Shown piece by piece: positions 13,896 to 21,983 of a DNA stretch of 64,000 bases. The stretch's first letter is position 1, and each line of letters begins with the position of its first letter. The DNA comes from Micromussa lordhowensis (Eukaryota > Cnidaria > Anthozoa > Scleractinia > Lobophylliidae): positions 19,040,194-19,104,193 of the forward strand of contig OZ026600.1 of the NCBI GenBank assembly GCA_964020085.1, written 5' to 3'. The notes beneath the pieces are model-generated. The model worked only from the letters and a program-made list of their open reading frames with translations, had not been told where the DNA came from and ran no database searches. The translations under genes were made by a program, and so were the position numbers.

Positions 13896-14653
13896 TGCCC
13901 CCTTTATTTATTTTAACAAACGCTGAGAGGTTTTGCAAAAATCCCCGAACGAAAGGTATTGTCAGTGATTGATGGGACAAATTTTCCAGTTCGCATTTTA
14001 AGAGAAAGCTATTTTGTTCCTGTTTGCAAATCAAATGCTTCTTCCTCAATAAAAAACCTCTCATTTCACATTACGCAAAAGGGAAAAGAAAATTTCGACT
14101 ACTAAATCTAATTTCAGTAAGGTGCCTTACTCTTTCATTTTACTTTGATTAACTCTTCTTCATGGAAAAAATAGTAATGTAAATAACGTGAGATAACAAT
14201 GGTGAAGTAAAGTTCATCACCAGTAATGTTTAAGGCGTTGCAATGATTATCTTTCTGCTTAGATACTTTAGATATCTTTCAAAGCATCAATCTTTTTAGC
14301 TCATGCCTTTCAGTTCGGGATTTTTATCACGGACCACCTTTCTCAGAGCATTAGACTGAGCAAAGCGCTTAAGCTACCCAGCTGCTTTTGCAGACATGTA
14401 GAAAATGTATATCTACATACATGTATGAACTTCGGCGCTAAAAAATACGAAAATAAGCACAGAACACCCTAAAAAGTGAATACTTACCGGTTAGCGCCAA
14501 AGCTGTCGACCACAGAGTTGCGTAGAGAGCTGAACACACCTGTCAGGATGGAAAAATGTCGGAAAAATACGTTCTTTATTTTAAACGTATCGAGGCTGCT
14601 CAGATCAAATAGATAAGATTCAGGAGACTTACCAGCGTTCTTGGAGTAATCAT
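1..14653 (-). CDS. Polycystin-1-like gene, copy B (5' half; 3' end off window)
   Basis: Multi-exon gene rebuilt from splice sites and phases: exons 14633-14653, 14488-14539, 10784-11494, 8399-8523, 7917-7978, 6934-7085, 1672-1971 and 130 to beyond position 1. The first two exons give a start Met and a hydrophobic signal peptide ending in ALALT. A LamG-type exon, three exons forming a SEA domain and two FN3 exons follow. Every junction is GT-AG and frame-consistent. Exon order, phases and lengths match copy A at 20,332-39,250 (125 and 62 nt are identical in both; 152 versus 149, 300 versus 303), so the two are tandem paralogues. The GPS, PLAT and channel parts expected by homology lie beyond the left edge, so whether this copy is complete cannot be seen. 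By family knowledge the product is a plasma-membrane polycystin-1-type receptor/channel subunit; its ligand and cell type are unknown. Confidence 0.85.
1672..1971 (-). CDS. Copy B first FN3-like exon
   Basis: A 300-nt phase 1-1 exon starting at the acceptor TTGTACAG and entering DFCHVPNISS. It ends EARIFQTKEA before a GTATG donor. It contains the FN3 landmark YLKPFTNYTARIFP (the L-x-P-x-T/Y-x-Y strand) and aligns along its length with the copy A exon at 35320-35622, which begins FCHVPTID. The opening is atypical for FN3, so the fold call rests mostly on the second half and on position before clear FN3 modules. Confidence 0.7.
2030..2520 (+). mobile_element. Composite foldback element, copy 1 (intron of copy B)
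   Basis: A non-coding repeat of about 490 bp. It starts near TTATTATATGGC, contains the half-palindrome AGACCGGCATCTAGACCGG, and ends in a strong hairpin: both arms carry the GTCTGTATGGGAGAATCTTGACC motif in opposite orientation (about 2390-2500). The last bases are GGTTAATAAG. The whole unit recurs inverted at 8560-9050. No transposase ORF is present, so it behaves as a non-autonomous MITE-like element. Confidence 0.75.
2770..3046 (-). mobile_element. tRNA-derived SINE, family 1, near full length
   Basis: Read on the minus strand, the element starts with a tRNA-like head holding an A-box-like stretch (TGGTTGGTGCGCTCGAC) and a B box GGGTTCGATCCC (2981-2992). A body follows that includes TATAAATGGGTAC and ATGCTGGGGGTAACCCTGCG. 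The same head and body occur in the copy at 38350-38520. The head is not a working tRNA gene because no cloverleaf can be completed. Conceptual ORFs across this element on both strands are spurious. Confidence 0.7.
3480..5501 (+). pseudogene. Broken Gypsy pol gene (RT, RNase H, integrase)
   Basis: Frame-hopping translation recovers RT fragments (MPFGIASGPNEYQRRQHE, then ADE where RT normally has two aspartates), an RNase H segment at 3863-4186 (LQLDASDSAIGGVLLQ, QIEKECLAI), the integrase zinc region and linker at 4277-4756 (KIHKAHQS, RRARESIYRPGIQAA), and an integrase core fragment at 4720-4938 (VPVDHYSDY, VTDNGQP). C-terminal scraps continue to 5501. Several stops and frameshifts interrupt it. 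The second half of the integrase core, with its catalytic Glu, is not recognisable. Clearly dead. Confidence 0.85.
5502..5885. other. AT-rich stretch before the 3' LTR of element A
   Basis: This interval is strongly A/T rich (runs of T, then AAATAAATAAATAAAA-like stretches around 5590-5720). It has no coding potential. It lies between the decayed pol end and the 3' LTR-like copy, where the polypurine tract of an intact element would be; no clean tract is visible. Confidence 0.5.
6262..6411. mobile_element. Short foldback element
   Basis: Inverted ends TGTAGCAGCTGTCGTAAG and CTTACGAGAGCTGCTACA enclose about 115 bp without coding potential. The sequence TGATTTTT occurs just outside both ends, which may mark a target duplication. 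A non-autonomous DNA transposon remnant in an intron of copy B is the simplest reading. Confidence 0.5.
6934..8523 (-). CDS. Copy B SEA domain, three exons
   Basis: Exons 8399-8523, 7917-7978 and 6934-7085 together code about 113 residues. They show the SEA pattern: a DAYLDVVL start, a PNLT segment, an EYKNLVKEFND helix, and a long strand containing ARMYFRF followed by ETFENGT and a CSSNDD end. Phases are 1-0, 0-2 and 2-1, exactly as in copy A. SEA domains are extracellular and some self-cleave at a G-S-x-x-x motif; no clear GSVVV-type site is visible here, so cleavage is not predicted. Confidence 0.75.
8560..9050 (-). mobile_element. Composite foldback element, copy 2 (inverted)
   Basis: Reverse complement of the element at 2030-2520. 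It starts with the hairpin (8567-8695, arms with TGTATGGGAGAATC), runs through ATAATAAACATCTTATTAACC and the AGTGAAAAAGTTGCAAAAA stretch, and ends at the GCCATATAATAA terminus near 9045. The two copies align over the whole unit with scattered substitutions and small indels, so they are old insertions of one family and not a recent duplication. Confidence 0.75.
9831..9968. mobile_element. Palindromic repeat with TTATCCACTGGATAG cores
   Basis: The outer ends GGTTGTTTAAAAGGTGGATAA and TTATCCAGCCTTCGAACAACC are inverted copies. The interior alternates GGTGGATA, ATCCAGTGGATAG and CCACTGGATAGCG. No ORF. I recognise the pattern as a frequent anthozoan interspersed repeat, from general knowledge and not from a search. 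Confidence 0.6.
9988..10147. mobile_element. MITE-like element with CAGTGGCGGATC ends
   Basis: Inverted termini CAGTGGCGGATC (about 9990) and GATCCGCCACTG (about 10146) bound about 160 bp containing two poly-C runs (10017-10031 and 10100-10117). The terminal sequence resembles hAT-type MITE ends. A clear 8-bp target duplication is not visible. The apparent 88-residue ORF with glycine runs (minus strand) is a by-product of the poly-C tracts. Confidence 0.55.
10784..11494 (-). CDS. Copy B exon 3: LamG/concanavalin-type domain
   Basis: A single 711-nt exon codes about 237 residues with the beta-sandwich pattern of the LamG-3/pentraxin-like family. Landmarks are DHYWDFDLPNN at the N-terminus, AVSMFIK, GFAVGIKGDKFEIIV, SHLAFTWKD, GGLEIFVDSRRV, LKIGSND and LDHLAIWYQ near the C-terminus. 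It aligns block for block with the copy A exon at 38585-39250. It enters and leaves in phase 1, so it is a symmetric, shuffle-competent module. In this position it would be the outermost extracellular domain. Binding partner unknown; such domains often bind sugars, sulfated glycans or calcium. Confidence 0.85.
12072..12282 (+). repeat. Three-copy 68-69 bp tandem repeat with poly-G spacer
   Basis: The unit begins CAGTAGTGCATCATGCATGG and ends in GTGTCTCAATAG plus a run of 9-13 G. Copies start at 12072, 12140 and 12209. Copies 1 and 2 are almost identical; copy 3 carries a few substitutions near its end. Located in the large intron between the LamG and signal-peptide exons of copy B. Confidence 0.85.
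12283..14487. other. Large intron of copy B, no further gene seen
   Basis: The rest of the 3-kb intron between coding exons 2 and 3. It is AT-rich and has no convincing coding exon on either strand. The only structured piece is the interspersed repeat at 13750-13870. Confidence 0.5.
13750..13870 (+). repeat. Interspersed repeat with GACGAAGGGCTAACGCTCGAAACG core, copy 1
   Basis: About 120 bp starting at CGACGAAGGGCTAACGCTCG and running through CCGAATCTCTTTACGGTGG, CAATTCACATTAT and ACTCCCACCGACGCAG. The same block recurs at 33417-33540. The core can form a GGGC/GCTC stem before GAAAC, which loosely resembles a hammerhead ribozyme, but an extra A and a wrong base in the CUGANGA box argue against a canonical one. 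Probably the terminal part of a retroelement family. Confidence 0.6.
14488..14653 (-). CDS. Copy B start codon and split signal-peptide exons
   Basis: The ATG is at 14653-14651. Exon 1 codes seven residues (MITPRTL) and ends at a GTAAGT donor at 14632. Exon 2 (14539-14488, 52 nt) follows an acceptor ending in CTGACAG and codes a hydrophobic run including LYATLW and ALALT; it ends in phase 1 at GTAAGT. The next acceptor (before 11494) completes a Glu codon and enters the sequence EFYSFYKDADHYWDF. This start was chosen because it gives a compact signal peptide directly before the LamG domain and all phases agree. The transcription start and 5' UTR are not resolved. Confidence 0.75.
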
Positions 14654-16330
14654 TGTTCGATCAAAGACCGTAAGGGCCTTAAAACGATACAAAAGTCATC
14701 AAGCCCGCCCTTTCGGTTGTTTTTCTCACCACAAACACAAGAAACTGATCCAAGGGATGGTGTTAAATTATTAAGGTACTTAAGGAAGGATTTGTTTGGA
14801 TTTCGTTTGTACATTCATTTAAAATACACCTGCGATTAGACGGTTTCAGGCGCTCAGACGCGCTAACTCGAACGGCCACGAAATCAAACCTCTGCTCACT
14901 ATCTCTCCGCCTAGCGGTTTTCAGATTTTCGCATTTATATCGTTTATTTCGCCGTTATCAACACAGAAAACACGGCCCGAAGAAGGCTGAACCATTGTTA
15001 CAGTAGAATTAGTTGTATCATCACTGGACATTCTTGCTCACGTTTAAGTCATAACTACGAATTAAAATGCCTTAATTGTCACAAGATGCGCCTAGGCTTG
15101 GGGTCTAAAACAAAAGAAAATGTTAATTCATGTATCAATCTCAATGCTATTTCTGTTGTTTTAGTTCCTTGTGCGTCAAGGATATTTTGATGCATAGGAT
15201 TTTTTCTCTTATCATACGGTCAAATGAGCCACTATTCTGGAACGCAGACTTAAACAGGATTCCAATTACGTCAAGAAGCCATGAATACTTTGTTTTCTTT
15301 CTCTGCTTGACGTGTTGCGGACCATGCTGGGACCAACTAATAAGGCGAGCTCCCAAGTTCTCGGACTTTTTGTTGCAGTTTGGCAAGAATTCTCCTAATT
15401 TACTCAGCACTTTGAGCCTCAGTTCGGAAACGCCCCATAGGTGACGCGCTGCAATCCGAAGTTTTCGTGTCTGCGGTTGGTTGTATTTTATTGTATAAAT
15501 AAGATCTGTTTTTTCAACCATTACATTAGAAAGCCAAACCAAGGGAATTATAATGGTCAGTCACAACAAATGAGCACAGCACAATGAGCCAGTGAGAAAC
15601 AAGAAACAAATACATTTATACTGACGTCTTCAAACACACGGAAAAACACGCAAGACCAAATCGCTACCCACCTTATCTACGTCACGATAATCATGAAAGT
15701 AACCAGTAAATGGTTTGAACCCAGGCTATCAGTAGTTCGTATAGTGTCATTGTTCGAACGATCAAACTATAGCAAAGATATCAGTGACGTCACCTATTGT
15801 TATTAATATGTCAACCAGAGAACTATTGGCTGGTGAAACGAAGAATTCTTTTGTTTAACGTTTCGAACATTTAAATAACAAAAACAATGTTTGTAAACAA
15901 ATATCTTCCCTATACGAACTAATCACGAAAGTGTTTGTTTTAACATTCAATCCAAATTGGGCACGCGATTTCTAAGTGGGAGTGGGGGGGGGGATAAATT
16001 TTTACTGGTTTCTTGTTATTTCTGTTACGTAGCTACGCTTTCAGTATGCACCGTAGGAAAAAAGATGGGGACTGTACATTTTACCACAACCTAACGCGGC
16101 GCATAAGGCACAAAGAAACCCAAAGTTTTACAATATTCGTCCCTGTACTAAGGACAAAGAAACCGAAATTTTTACAATATTCGTCCCTGTACTAAGGATA
16201 CTGTGCAGCCAAGGTTTGAAGATTTATAACTTTCCTGTAAGTTTTAAAGAGCTTATTTAAGGTTTTCGTGCGCTAAGAACTATGGGTAAATATACCAGTC
16301 GCCATCTTTTTTCCCTATGGAGGATTGTAG
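14654..16330. other. Upstream flank of copy B, no gene seen
   Basis: The interval directly upstream of the copy B start codon, where its promoter and 5' UTR should lie. No TATA element or open frame stands out. A fragment CCCGAAGAAGGCTGAACC near 14976 resembles another dispersed repeat. Two partially duplicated stretches, AATATTCGTCCCTGTACTAAGGA, follow each other near 16131 and 16171. Confidence 0.4.
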
Positions 16331-16399
16331 TTTGAGATACTGTCGAACGCTAAGCGGCCATTTGGGGAAATGGGAGCCAGCCGCTTAAGAGGGGGCGGT

Positions 16400-16609
16400 A
16401 CAGCCTTGCCAAGAAGAAACTCAAACTGGGAGACACAAACTCGAAGAAAGCTGGAATATGACTCCACGAGAGCCCCGAATGCCAACATCCCTGACATGGC
16501 AAAAGAGCAAAATATGACAACGAACGCTACTGAAAAAGAGGCCAGGTATTTTGCAGCTAACCGAACCGTTATAGAGAGGAATATGATCTGCCTGCTGAAG
16601 CGCAGAAGA
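16400..16609 (-). pseudogene. Copied fragment of a polycystin pore exon
   Basis: 210 bp aligning without gaps to 20978-21187 inside the last exon of copy A, with four mismatches. The encoded stretch runs from the S5-like helix (LLRFSRQIIFLSITVRLAAK) to FLLGKAVP. Three of the four substitutions are silent and one changes Val to Ala. Both flanks diverge abruptly with no splice sites, so it is an isolated fragment and not an exon in use. It could have come from copy A or from another paralogue such as the unseen 3' half of copy B. Confidence 0.85.
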
Positions 16610-16896
16610 ATATCAGGAGTTAGCATAAAGCTTAGTAGAACGTCAATTTATTTAAATGCAAACATGCTTGAAGGCTTGTGACTACTGTTGCACATAATAG
16701 GGACTATCACTATTTCTATTTCCCCGATGTACTTGTCGTCAAAATACTGACCTTTAAAAATGATACACATCCAGTTTCGAGAAAATCCTGTGAACCTTCC
16801 TCGAACGTGTGATTGAATTATTCTACCAGTGGTCACTTTCCATTTCGGACTCCTATCTGCCATCGCAACTGCGTGTATTAAACGGCGAGTCTAATC

Positions 16897-17085
16897 CGCA
16901 GGTCGCAGATCACAGGTCGCAGGTCGCAGGTCGCAGGTTGCAGGTCGCAGGTCGCAGGTCGCAGGTCGCAGGTCGCAGGTCGCAGGTCGCAGGTCGCAGG
17001 TCGCAGGTCGCAGGTCGCAGGTCGTAGGTCGCAGGTCGCAGGTCGCAGGTCGCAGGTCACAGGTCGCAGGTCGCAGGTTACGGAT
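16897..17085 (+). repeat. Heptamer array (GGTCGCA)n, left arm
   Basis: About 26 tandem copies of the 7-bp unit GGTCGCA, with a few variants (GGTTGCA, GGTCGTA, GGTCACA). Seven bases is not a multiple of three, so the array is open in all three frames of a strand. This creates spurious ORFs of repeated QVAGRRS on the plus strand and RPATCDL on the minus strand. Confidence 0.95.
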
Positions 17086-17119
17086 ATAATCAGAGAAGGA
17101 AAAAGCAAAAAATCTTTAT

Positions 17120-17920
17120 TGTTCAAAAACAGTTTCTCTCATATTTAACTTTCCAGTGGTAATAAACAATTTGTTTTTACTAGTTTTTTACAGCATTTGA
17201 AAGTCTGATGGTTTCCCTTTTATTATTTGTCTGAACTGTAATATTAACACAAACGTTTTTAACACAACATCTACAATCGTAATTGACTTTTCTTGACTTA
17301 CACTATGTCTGCAGAAGAATGCTCAGAAATTTGAGAAAAAGTTCGCGCCGTTGAATTTTCACAAAAGGAATGGAACTAAAATGAAAAACTTCTTGTAAGA
17401 AGTTTGCCCAACATTGAAAACCTGTAGTTGGCCGACTTCGATAAATGTAATAAACTAGCCACCACCTTTCCCTCCCCTAGGGAGGCCACTTGTATAGGTT
17501 CGCATGTATAATAATAATAGCATATTTTCAAAAATTCGGTGAAGGAAAATTTGCAAAATTGTAACACTAAATAACAACAATAAACCATTTACTGAAAAAA
17601 GAGTTGGGAAAAAAAAGTGCCCGATACCAATAGCCTGTATTGAACTACAACCTCGGACAAAACCTGTTGAGACACATTACACAAATACCTATTTTTTTGC
17701 ACTCGCCCTGACAAAAATGCTTACTGTCGCAAATTAAAAGGCTGTTTCCCCCCTCCCCTATTGCAATGTTGTTTGCAGTAACACAAGAAATGCACACTTG
17801 AGCCGCTAAGCCGAAACAACATTGCACCAGGGGTGGGGATGGGGGTGAATTTGTTTCTTTCGGACACGATGGTACCATGAAAGGTCTCAACAGTTTTGTC
17901 CGGGGTTGTATGTTCAAATT
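17120..17920. other. Interior of the heptamer-bounded unit, no gene seen
   Basis: AT-rich sequence between the left heptamer array and the SWIM remnant. It includes an imperfect inverted pair, CCTGTATTGAACTACAACCTCGGACAAAACC (about 17634) against GGTTTTGTCCGAGGTTG-like sequence near 17895. No coding region is supported. Confidence 0.4.
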
Positions 17921-17922
17921 TA

Positions 17923-18530
17923 AAGAAGGAATCCGAATTCCTTCATTAGAAGACGCTTGTGTGCCTCATTGAGGTATTGCTTAACGCCATCCTTGACAAT
18001 AAGCTTTCCCTCACTCACATCTTGAACAGTGAGGTTTACACAGGACTTGAATGGATGAAAATAAACCATTCCTGGTTTCGAAGAAAGTCGGAGCTTGGTG
18101 TCTCCAGGGCGATTGTATACTCTGATCTCGGAATGCCGGTCATATGGTGAGGGTGGGGGTGGAGCCGACGGCTTCTCTCTTACGTGCTCCTTGCATCCGT
18201 AGCAAGTGGTTGCAGATGTATCTTTCACAAAGACAAGTTCGCAAGGGCTGCTTACGCCACTAGAAACTTAACGAGCCTCTATGCGTTCTCCATATTGTGA
18301 AACATCTCGGGAGGATTCCCTGCTCGCTTTCGTTTTCTCGCCCGCTCGTTGTCTTTTATCCCTGATCGTCCGAGGATCCCTGCTTGTACCATCTGCCCAA
18401 TGGGAACTTCGTACGAGGCCACAAATTCTTCAAGCTTGCCAACTTTATACGCCACAGCCACGGTGTGGGCGCATATCGCACATTCCTTGAAACGTGGACA
18501 GTCATCGCATGCAAATTCCTTGCCCTGCGA
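17923..18530 (-). pseudogene. SWIM zinc-finger protein remnant (transposase-like)
   Basis: Minus-strand translation gives a C-x-C-type finger (CPRFKECAICAHTVAVA), then KVGKLEEF, a basic ARKRKRAGNPP stretch, and after one or two stops a second piece (CYGCKEHVREK, RVYNRPGDTKLRLSSKPG, LNEAHKRLLMKEFG) ending in a stop near 17920. The finger followed by a Gly-rich and basic tail resembles SWIM domains found in transposon-derived proteins. Stops near 18275 and the lack of an N-terminal catalytic region show it is not intact. Family within DNA transposons not determined. Confidence 0.6.
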
Positions 18531-18612
18531 CTTGCAACCTGCGACCTGTGACCTGCGACCTGTGACCTGTGACCTGTGACCTGTGACCTGCGATCTGTGA
18601 CCTGCGACCTGC
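18527..18612 (-). repeat. Heptamer array, right arm (inverted)
   Basis: About 12 copies of CCTGTGA/CCTGCGA, the reverse complement of the left array unit with TGTGA as the main variant. It ends in the shared border CTGCGGATTAGAC. Its inverted orientation relative to 16897-17085 is what suggests terminal inverted repeats instead of unrelated microsatellites. Confidence 0.9.
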
Positions 18613-18790
18613 GGATTAGACCCTCTGCGTATTAAACCCTTATCGGGACAAGGTGGCAGTGGCCGCTTAATAGAGGTAGCCGGTTAAATGGGGCTTTTAT
18701 TGACAGCATTTTGCAGACAATAATTTCGGGACTTGGGTAACTGGCCGCTTAATAAGAAGGGGGCGTTTAATAGATTATAGTTCGATTTAA

Positions 18791-19267
18791 GGTGGCTCAA
18801 AACAGTTTCCAGCATTTATATTTGGATGGGTCGTTATAACCATTCTTTATCACTTGACGCTTCAATCATGGTATCAAAAAAATGCCCGATCATTGGTGAA
18901 GACGTTGGTATCATTTTTGTGACACAATAAATTACCATAGCAACAGTATAACGTCCTAAAAGCACCCTTAATTGCAGCTTTAGGGGCTTATAATTCAAAA
19001 ACGGCCGGTGAAATTTTTTTCTTTTGATAAGCATGTACATCGGCTTCAGAGCCACCTTAAATTTTCAAAAAGCCCCTAAAGCCGTAATTAAGGGTGTTTT
19101 TAGAAGGTCTTCTCGTTGCTATGGTAACCTATTGTGTCACGAAAATGATACCAACGTGTTTACCAATGATTGGACAGTTTTTTGATCCCATGATTGTAGC
19201 ATCAAGTGATAAAGAATGGTTATAATGACCCATCCAAATCTAAGAGTTGGAACTGTTTTGAGCCACC
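18791..19267. mobile_element. TTAA-flanked foldback element
   Basis: The ends GGTGGCTCAAAACAGTT and AACTGTTTTGAGCCACC are inverted repeats, and TTAA sits directly outside both (18787-18790 and 19268-19271). The arms pair over about 200 bp each, with shared blocks such as CCATTCTTTATCACTTGA, AATGATACCAAC and TTGCTATGGTAA. TTAA duplication is typical of piggyBac-type transposition. No transposase is encoded, so it is non-autonomous. Confidence 0.8.
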
Positions 19268-19271
19268 TTAA

Positions 19272-20030
19272 GTCTGAATTTTGGACAGTTTCGGTGCATT
19301 TCTGGAAAACAAATGGCTTGCCCATGCAAATCAATATTCCAAAAGCCAAATAAAAAGAAATTTGGCTCTTGAAATGATTAAAGTGCAAAAGTCTCATTAT
19401 TAAGAGGAGCCGATTTTCCGAGAATTAATCAATCCCAGTATCTCGCTGTTCGGTACCTTCTATGTTCAACATGGGAAAAAATACGAGTGCAGTTTTTGTG
19501 GATTGTTAACAGCGGATTTATCCGTGTTACTCGCACATCCATGTGCAGTTAAAACCGGAACGAAGCTGTTTCGAACCTGAGTATATCTTTTGGCTGTAAA
19601 AACCGGTTTATTCGCCGAGGTTTTTTTGATTTCGCATGTTTCTTTTGTCATTCGAAAGTGGTGTTTGAACTCCTTCATGAAATATCTGGAAAACAACCCG
19701 TTATACGGCTTAATTGTTTCGCATGAAACAGCTCATCATCTTCTTCAGTTCGCAACTCATTGATAAATTCGAAATCTTGATCTGACTCTAACACAACCAA
19801 CAGTGATACGCCAACACCCACCATCTTAAATAAGAGGCGAACACTTTTTGCGAGGGGAATTGAATGAGACCGTCCGGAAGCATCGCGATCCATTCGCCGT
19901 CAAGGAATTTTCGAACCCCAGCCCGGAAATTTTGGTTGAATGGGTCGCGCCCTTTACACATCATAACTGTTTCCTTGTTTCTGTTGTACTGTAAATAATA
20001 ACACTTACACTCCACTGGTATGTAATAATA
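19272..20030. other. Flank between foldback element and copy A 3' end
   Basis: No supported gene. Minus-strand open frames here (19466-20015) overlap in different frames and lack recognisable domains. The region may include readthrough 3' flank of copy A. Confidence 0.4.
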
Positions 20031-20032
20031 TT

Positions 20033-20042
20033 TTTATTTATT
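20033..20042 (-). terminator. Putative polyadenylation signals for copy A
   Basis: Two overlapping AATAAA hexamers on the minus strand (plus-strand TTTATT at 20033-20038 and 20037-20042) lie about 290 nt beyond the stop codon of copy A. They would give a short 3' UTR. This is a candidate from motif and position only. Confidence 0.45.
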
Positions 20043-20331
20043 TCCGCCTAAACTAGAAATGGTTTTTAAAGTCGTTATTCTCAATCACATCAATACAATA
20101 AAAGGAAAATATCAATATCAATTTCTTGTTTTCCTCAGTTCATGATGCTTGCTCGCAATATGGAATGTGCAAGTTACACTAAAGGATAATATCTTCAACT
20201 CTAAAATTTTATGCTACCTTACATGTAAAACCTGGTTCCAGCAACAAGTCACACAATGACATCCTGGGATAACTGAGAACGTATTTGTAGAAATGTTAGT
20301 CTGTAGACAATTCCGTTGCCGTTAAAAGCTT

Positions 20332-21983
20332 TTACAGCCAGCTGTTTAGATCATCAGATTTCAAACTGATGTCGGAGGGCAAAGTGTGATTATTTCTCGC
20401 TTCGTCTGTTTCTTCCATTTCCACAATTGGAAATAGTGCCATAGAACACAACGGATTTGAGCCATCCTCCATTACAAGGTCTCTTTCAGAACTGCTTGTA
20501 GAGGATACCTCATCGTAACTGAAGGTTTCCTCCGAATCCCAGATAACATTGCTGTTCTCTGTTTGCTTCTCGCAGAGGTCTGGTTCTAGTTTCTGTATCT
20601 TGGGCTTTTTCAAACAAGCGTGAGCTTCTGTTGATGTGTCTCCAGCCATTATGGTCATTCTACGGGTGATCTCATCAAGACGATTCTCTACGTAGGCGCA
20701 TTCCTCTTCAAAGGATATGTTTTCACAAAAGAGTTTAGAATTCTTGCCTTTTTTCCTACGAAATATGTTTGAAATGCCTTGGGTCAAATAGAGAGTCATA
20801 AAATTGGCCAAGTCGAGCTCGTCTGTCACAACATCTAGATTGTCCTTGACTTCACCCAGAGCATAGTTTAAAATTACAATGAATAGATTCAGGAAGAAGA
20901 CAGTCATAGAACAAATGTAAAAGCTTGAAAACAAGAAGGCCAGAAGAGGGTCAACTTTAGCCATTTGAAAATTGGGCACAGCCTTGCCAAGAAGAAACTC
21001 AAACTGGGAGACACAAACTCGAAGAAAGCTGGAATATGACTCTACGAGAGCCCCGAATGCTAACATCCCTGACATGGCAAAAGAGCAAAATATAACAACG
21101 AACACTACTGAAAAAGAGGCCAGGTATTTTGCAGCTAACCGAACCGTTATAGAGAGGAATATGATCTGCCTGCTGAAGCGCAGAAGAGTCATAAACTTAA
21201 GTGTCGCCAAAAAGATGACAACAGAGAAAACGGTGGTCTCAAGGTCTAACAAGCTCAAAGCTTTGTGGAAGCTCACCGTTGCATAAATATTCTTGTTTAG
21301 TTCCCTTACGGAATCGCTGGTTGTCTTCTCTTGGACAATGTGCAAGATTACAGCTGTCACAGATGTAATAATAAGAACAAGGGCGATCCAGTTCCAAACA
21401 TGTTTGAAATACGATCCTTTTTGACGGCACATTTTAACAAGCTCTATAACAAGGTAAGCGACCATCATGACAATAACAAGAAGGCGACAAAACAGAATAA
21501 GCTGACCTAAACTCGTTTCTGCACCATGCAAGTCCAGCATTTCTATTCTCGCATTAGTGTGAACACCACCAGTAGGCAGGAACTCAAAGAAATAGTTTGC
21601 TATCACCAGGATATTCATGTTACTATTAAAAACACTGAATTCCACAATTAAGGCTCGAGTTCGCCGATCGATCCAGTTGTTTCCACTTAAGTCTTCCATG
21701 ACTCCCCTTGCTGTCTGCAGATCGTATCCAAGATCAGCCACATATCCACCACCTCCATATGCTGCTTGAGGAGTCGACCATGGTAAGTTACCCATGTCAA
21801 CAGATGACTGATAGCGCCAGGGCTTTGGACATAACTTCTCAAACAAGGACGGGGAAGCATCAGATGGGGGTTGGTCCCATTTTGGAAGATACACTAGCGT
21901 CTTGTCCTCACAGCTCATGGAGTAATAAGGGTAGCACTCTTCAGTAATGTTGTATCTTTCCACAAGTCTCTTGGGACAGGAGG
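20332..21983 (-). CDS. Copy A last exon: TOP domain, channel helices, cytoplasmic tail
   Basis: A 1,652-nt terminal exon. The TOP domain continues with SCPKRL, ECYPYYS, GGGGYVADLGYDL, WIDRRTRALIVEFSVFN and the lock-like LPTGGV. Five to six channel helices follow, including LILFCRLLVIVMMVAYLVIE, IALVLIITSVTAVILHIV, FSVVIFLATLKFMTLLRFS, FVVIFCSFAMSGMLAFGAL and FYICSMTVFFLNLFIVILNYAL. The pore loop reads FLLGKAVP. The tail of about 170 residues is acidic and serine-rich and ends LNSWL. Length and layout match the polycystin cation-channel domain. The stop is at 20332-20334. Confidence 0.9.

Larger units (their letters stand above)
16862..18650. mobile_element. Transposon-like unit with inverted heptamer-array ends and SWIM remnant
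   Basis: The left end holds GTCTAATCCGCAGGTCGCAG followed by a GGTCGCA array. The right end holds the reverse complement (an array, then CTGCGACCTGCGGATTAGAC). The two ends match over about 31 bp with two mismatches, so they form long terminal inverted repeats that include the arrays. Between them lies a minus-strand coding remnant with a SWIM zinc finger. The flanks at 16330-16400 and 18650-18780 both carry GGCCGCTTAA motifs, which may belong to an outer element. Assignment as a DNA transposon is inferred from this layout. Confidence 0.6.

Noticed and set aside
16809..17126. Open frames with QVAGRRS or RPATCDL repeats
   Set aside because: They are read-through of the GGTCGCA heptamer array, which is open in all three frames of a strand.
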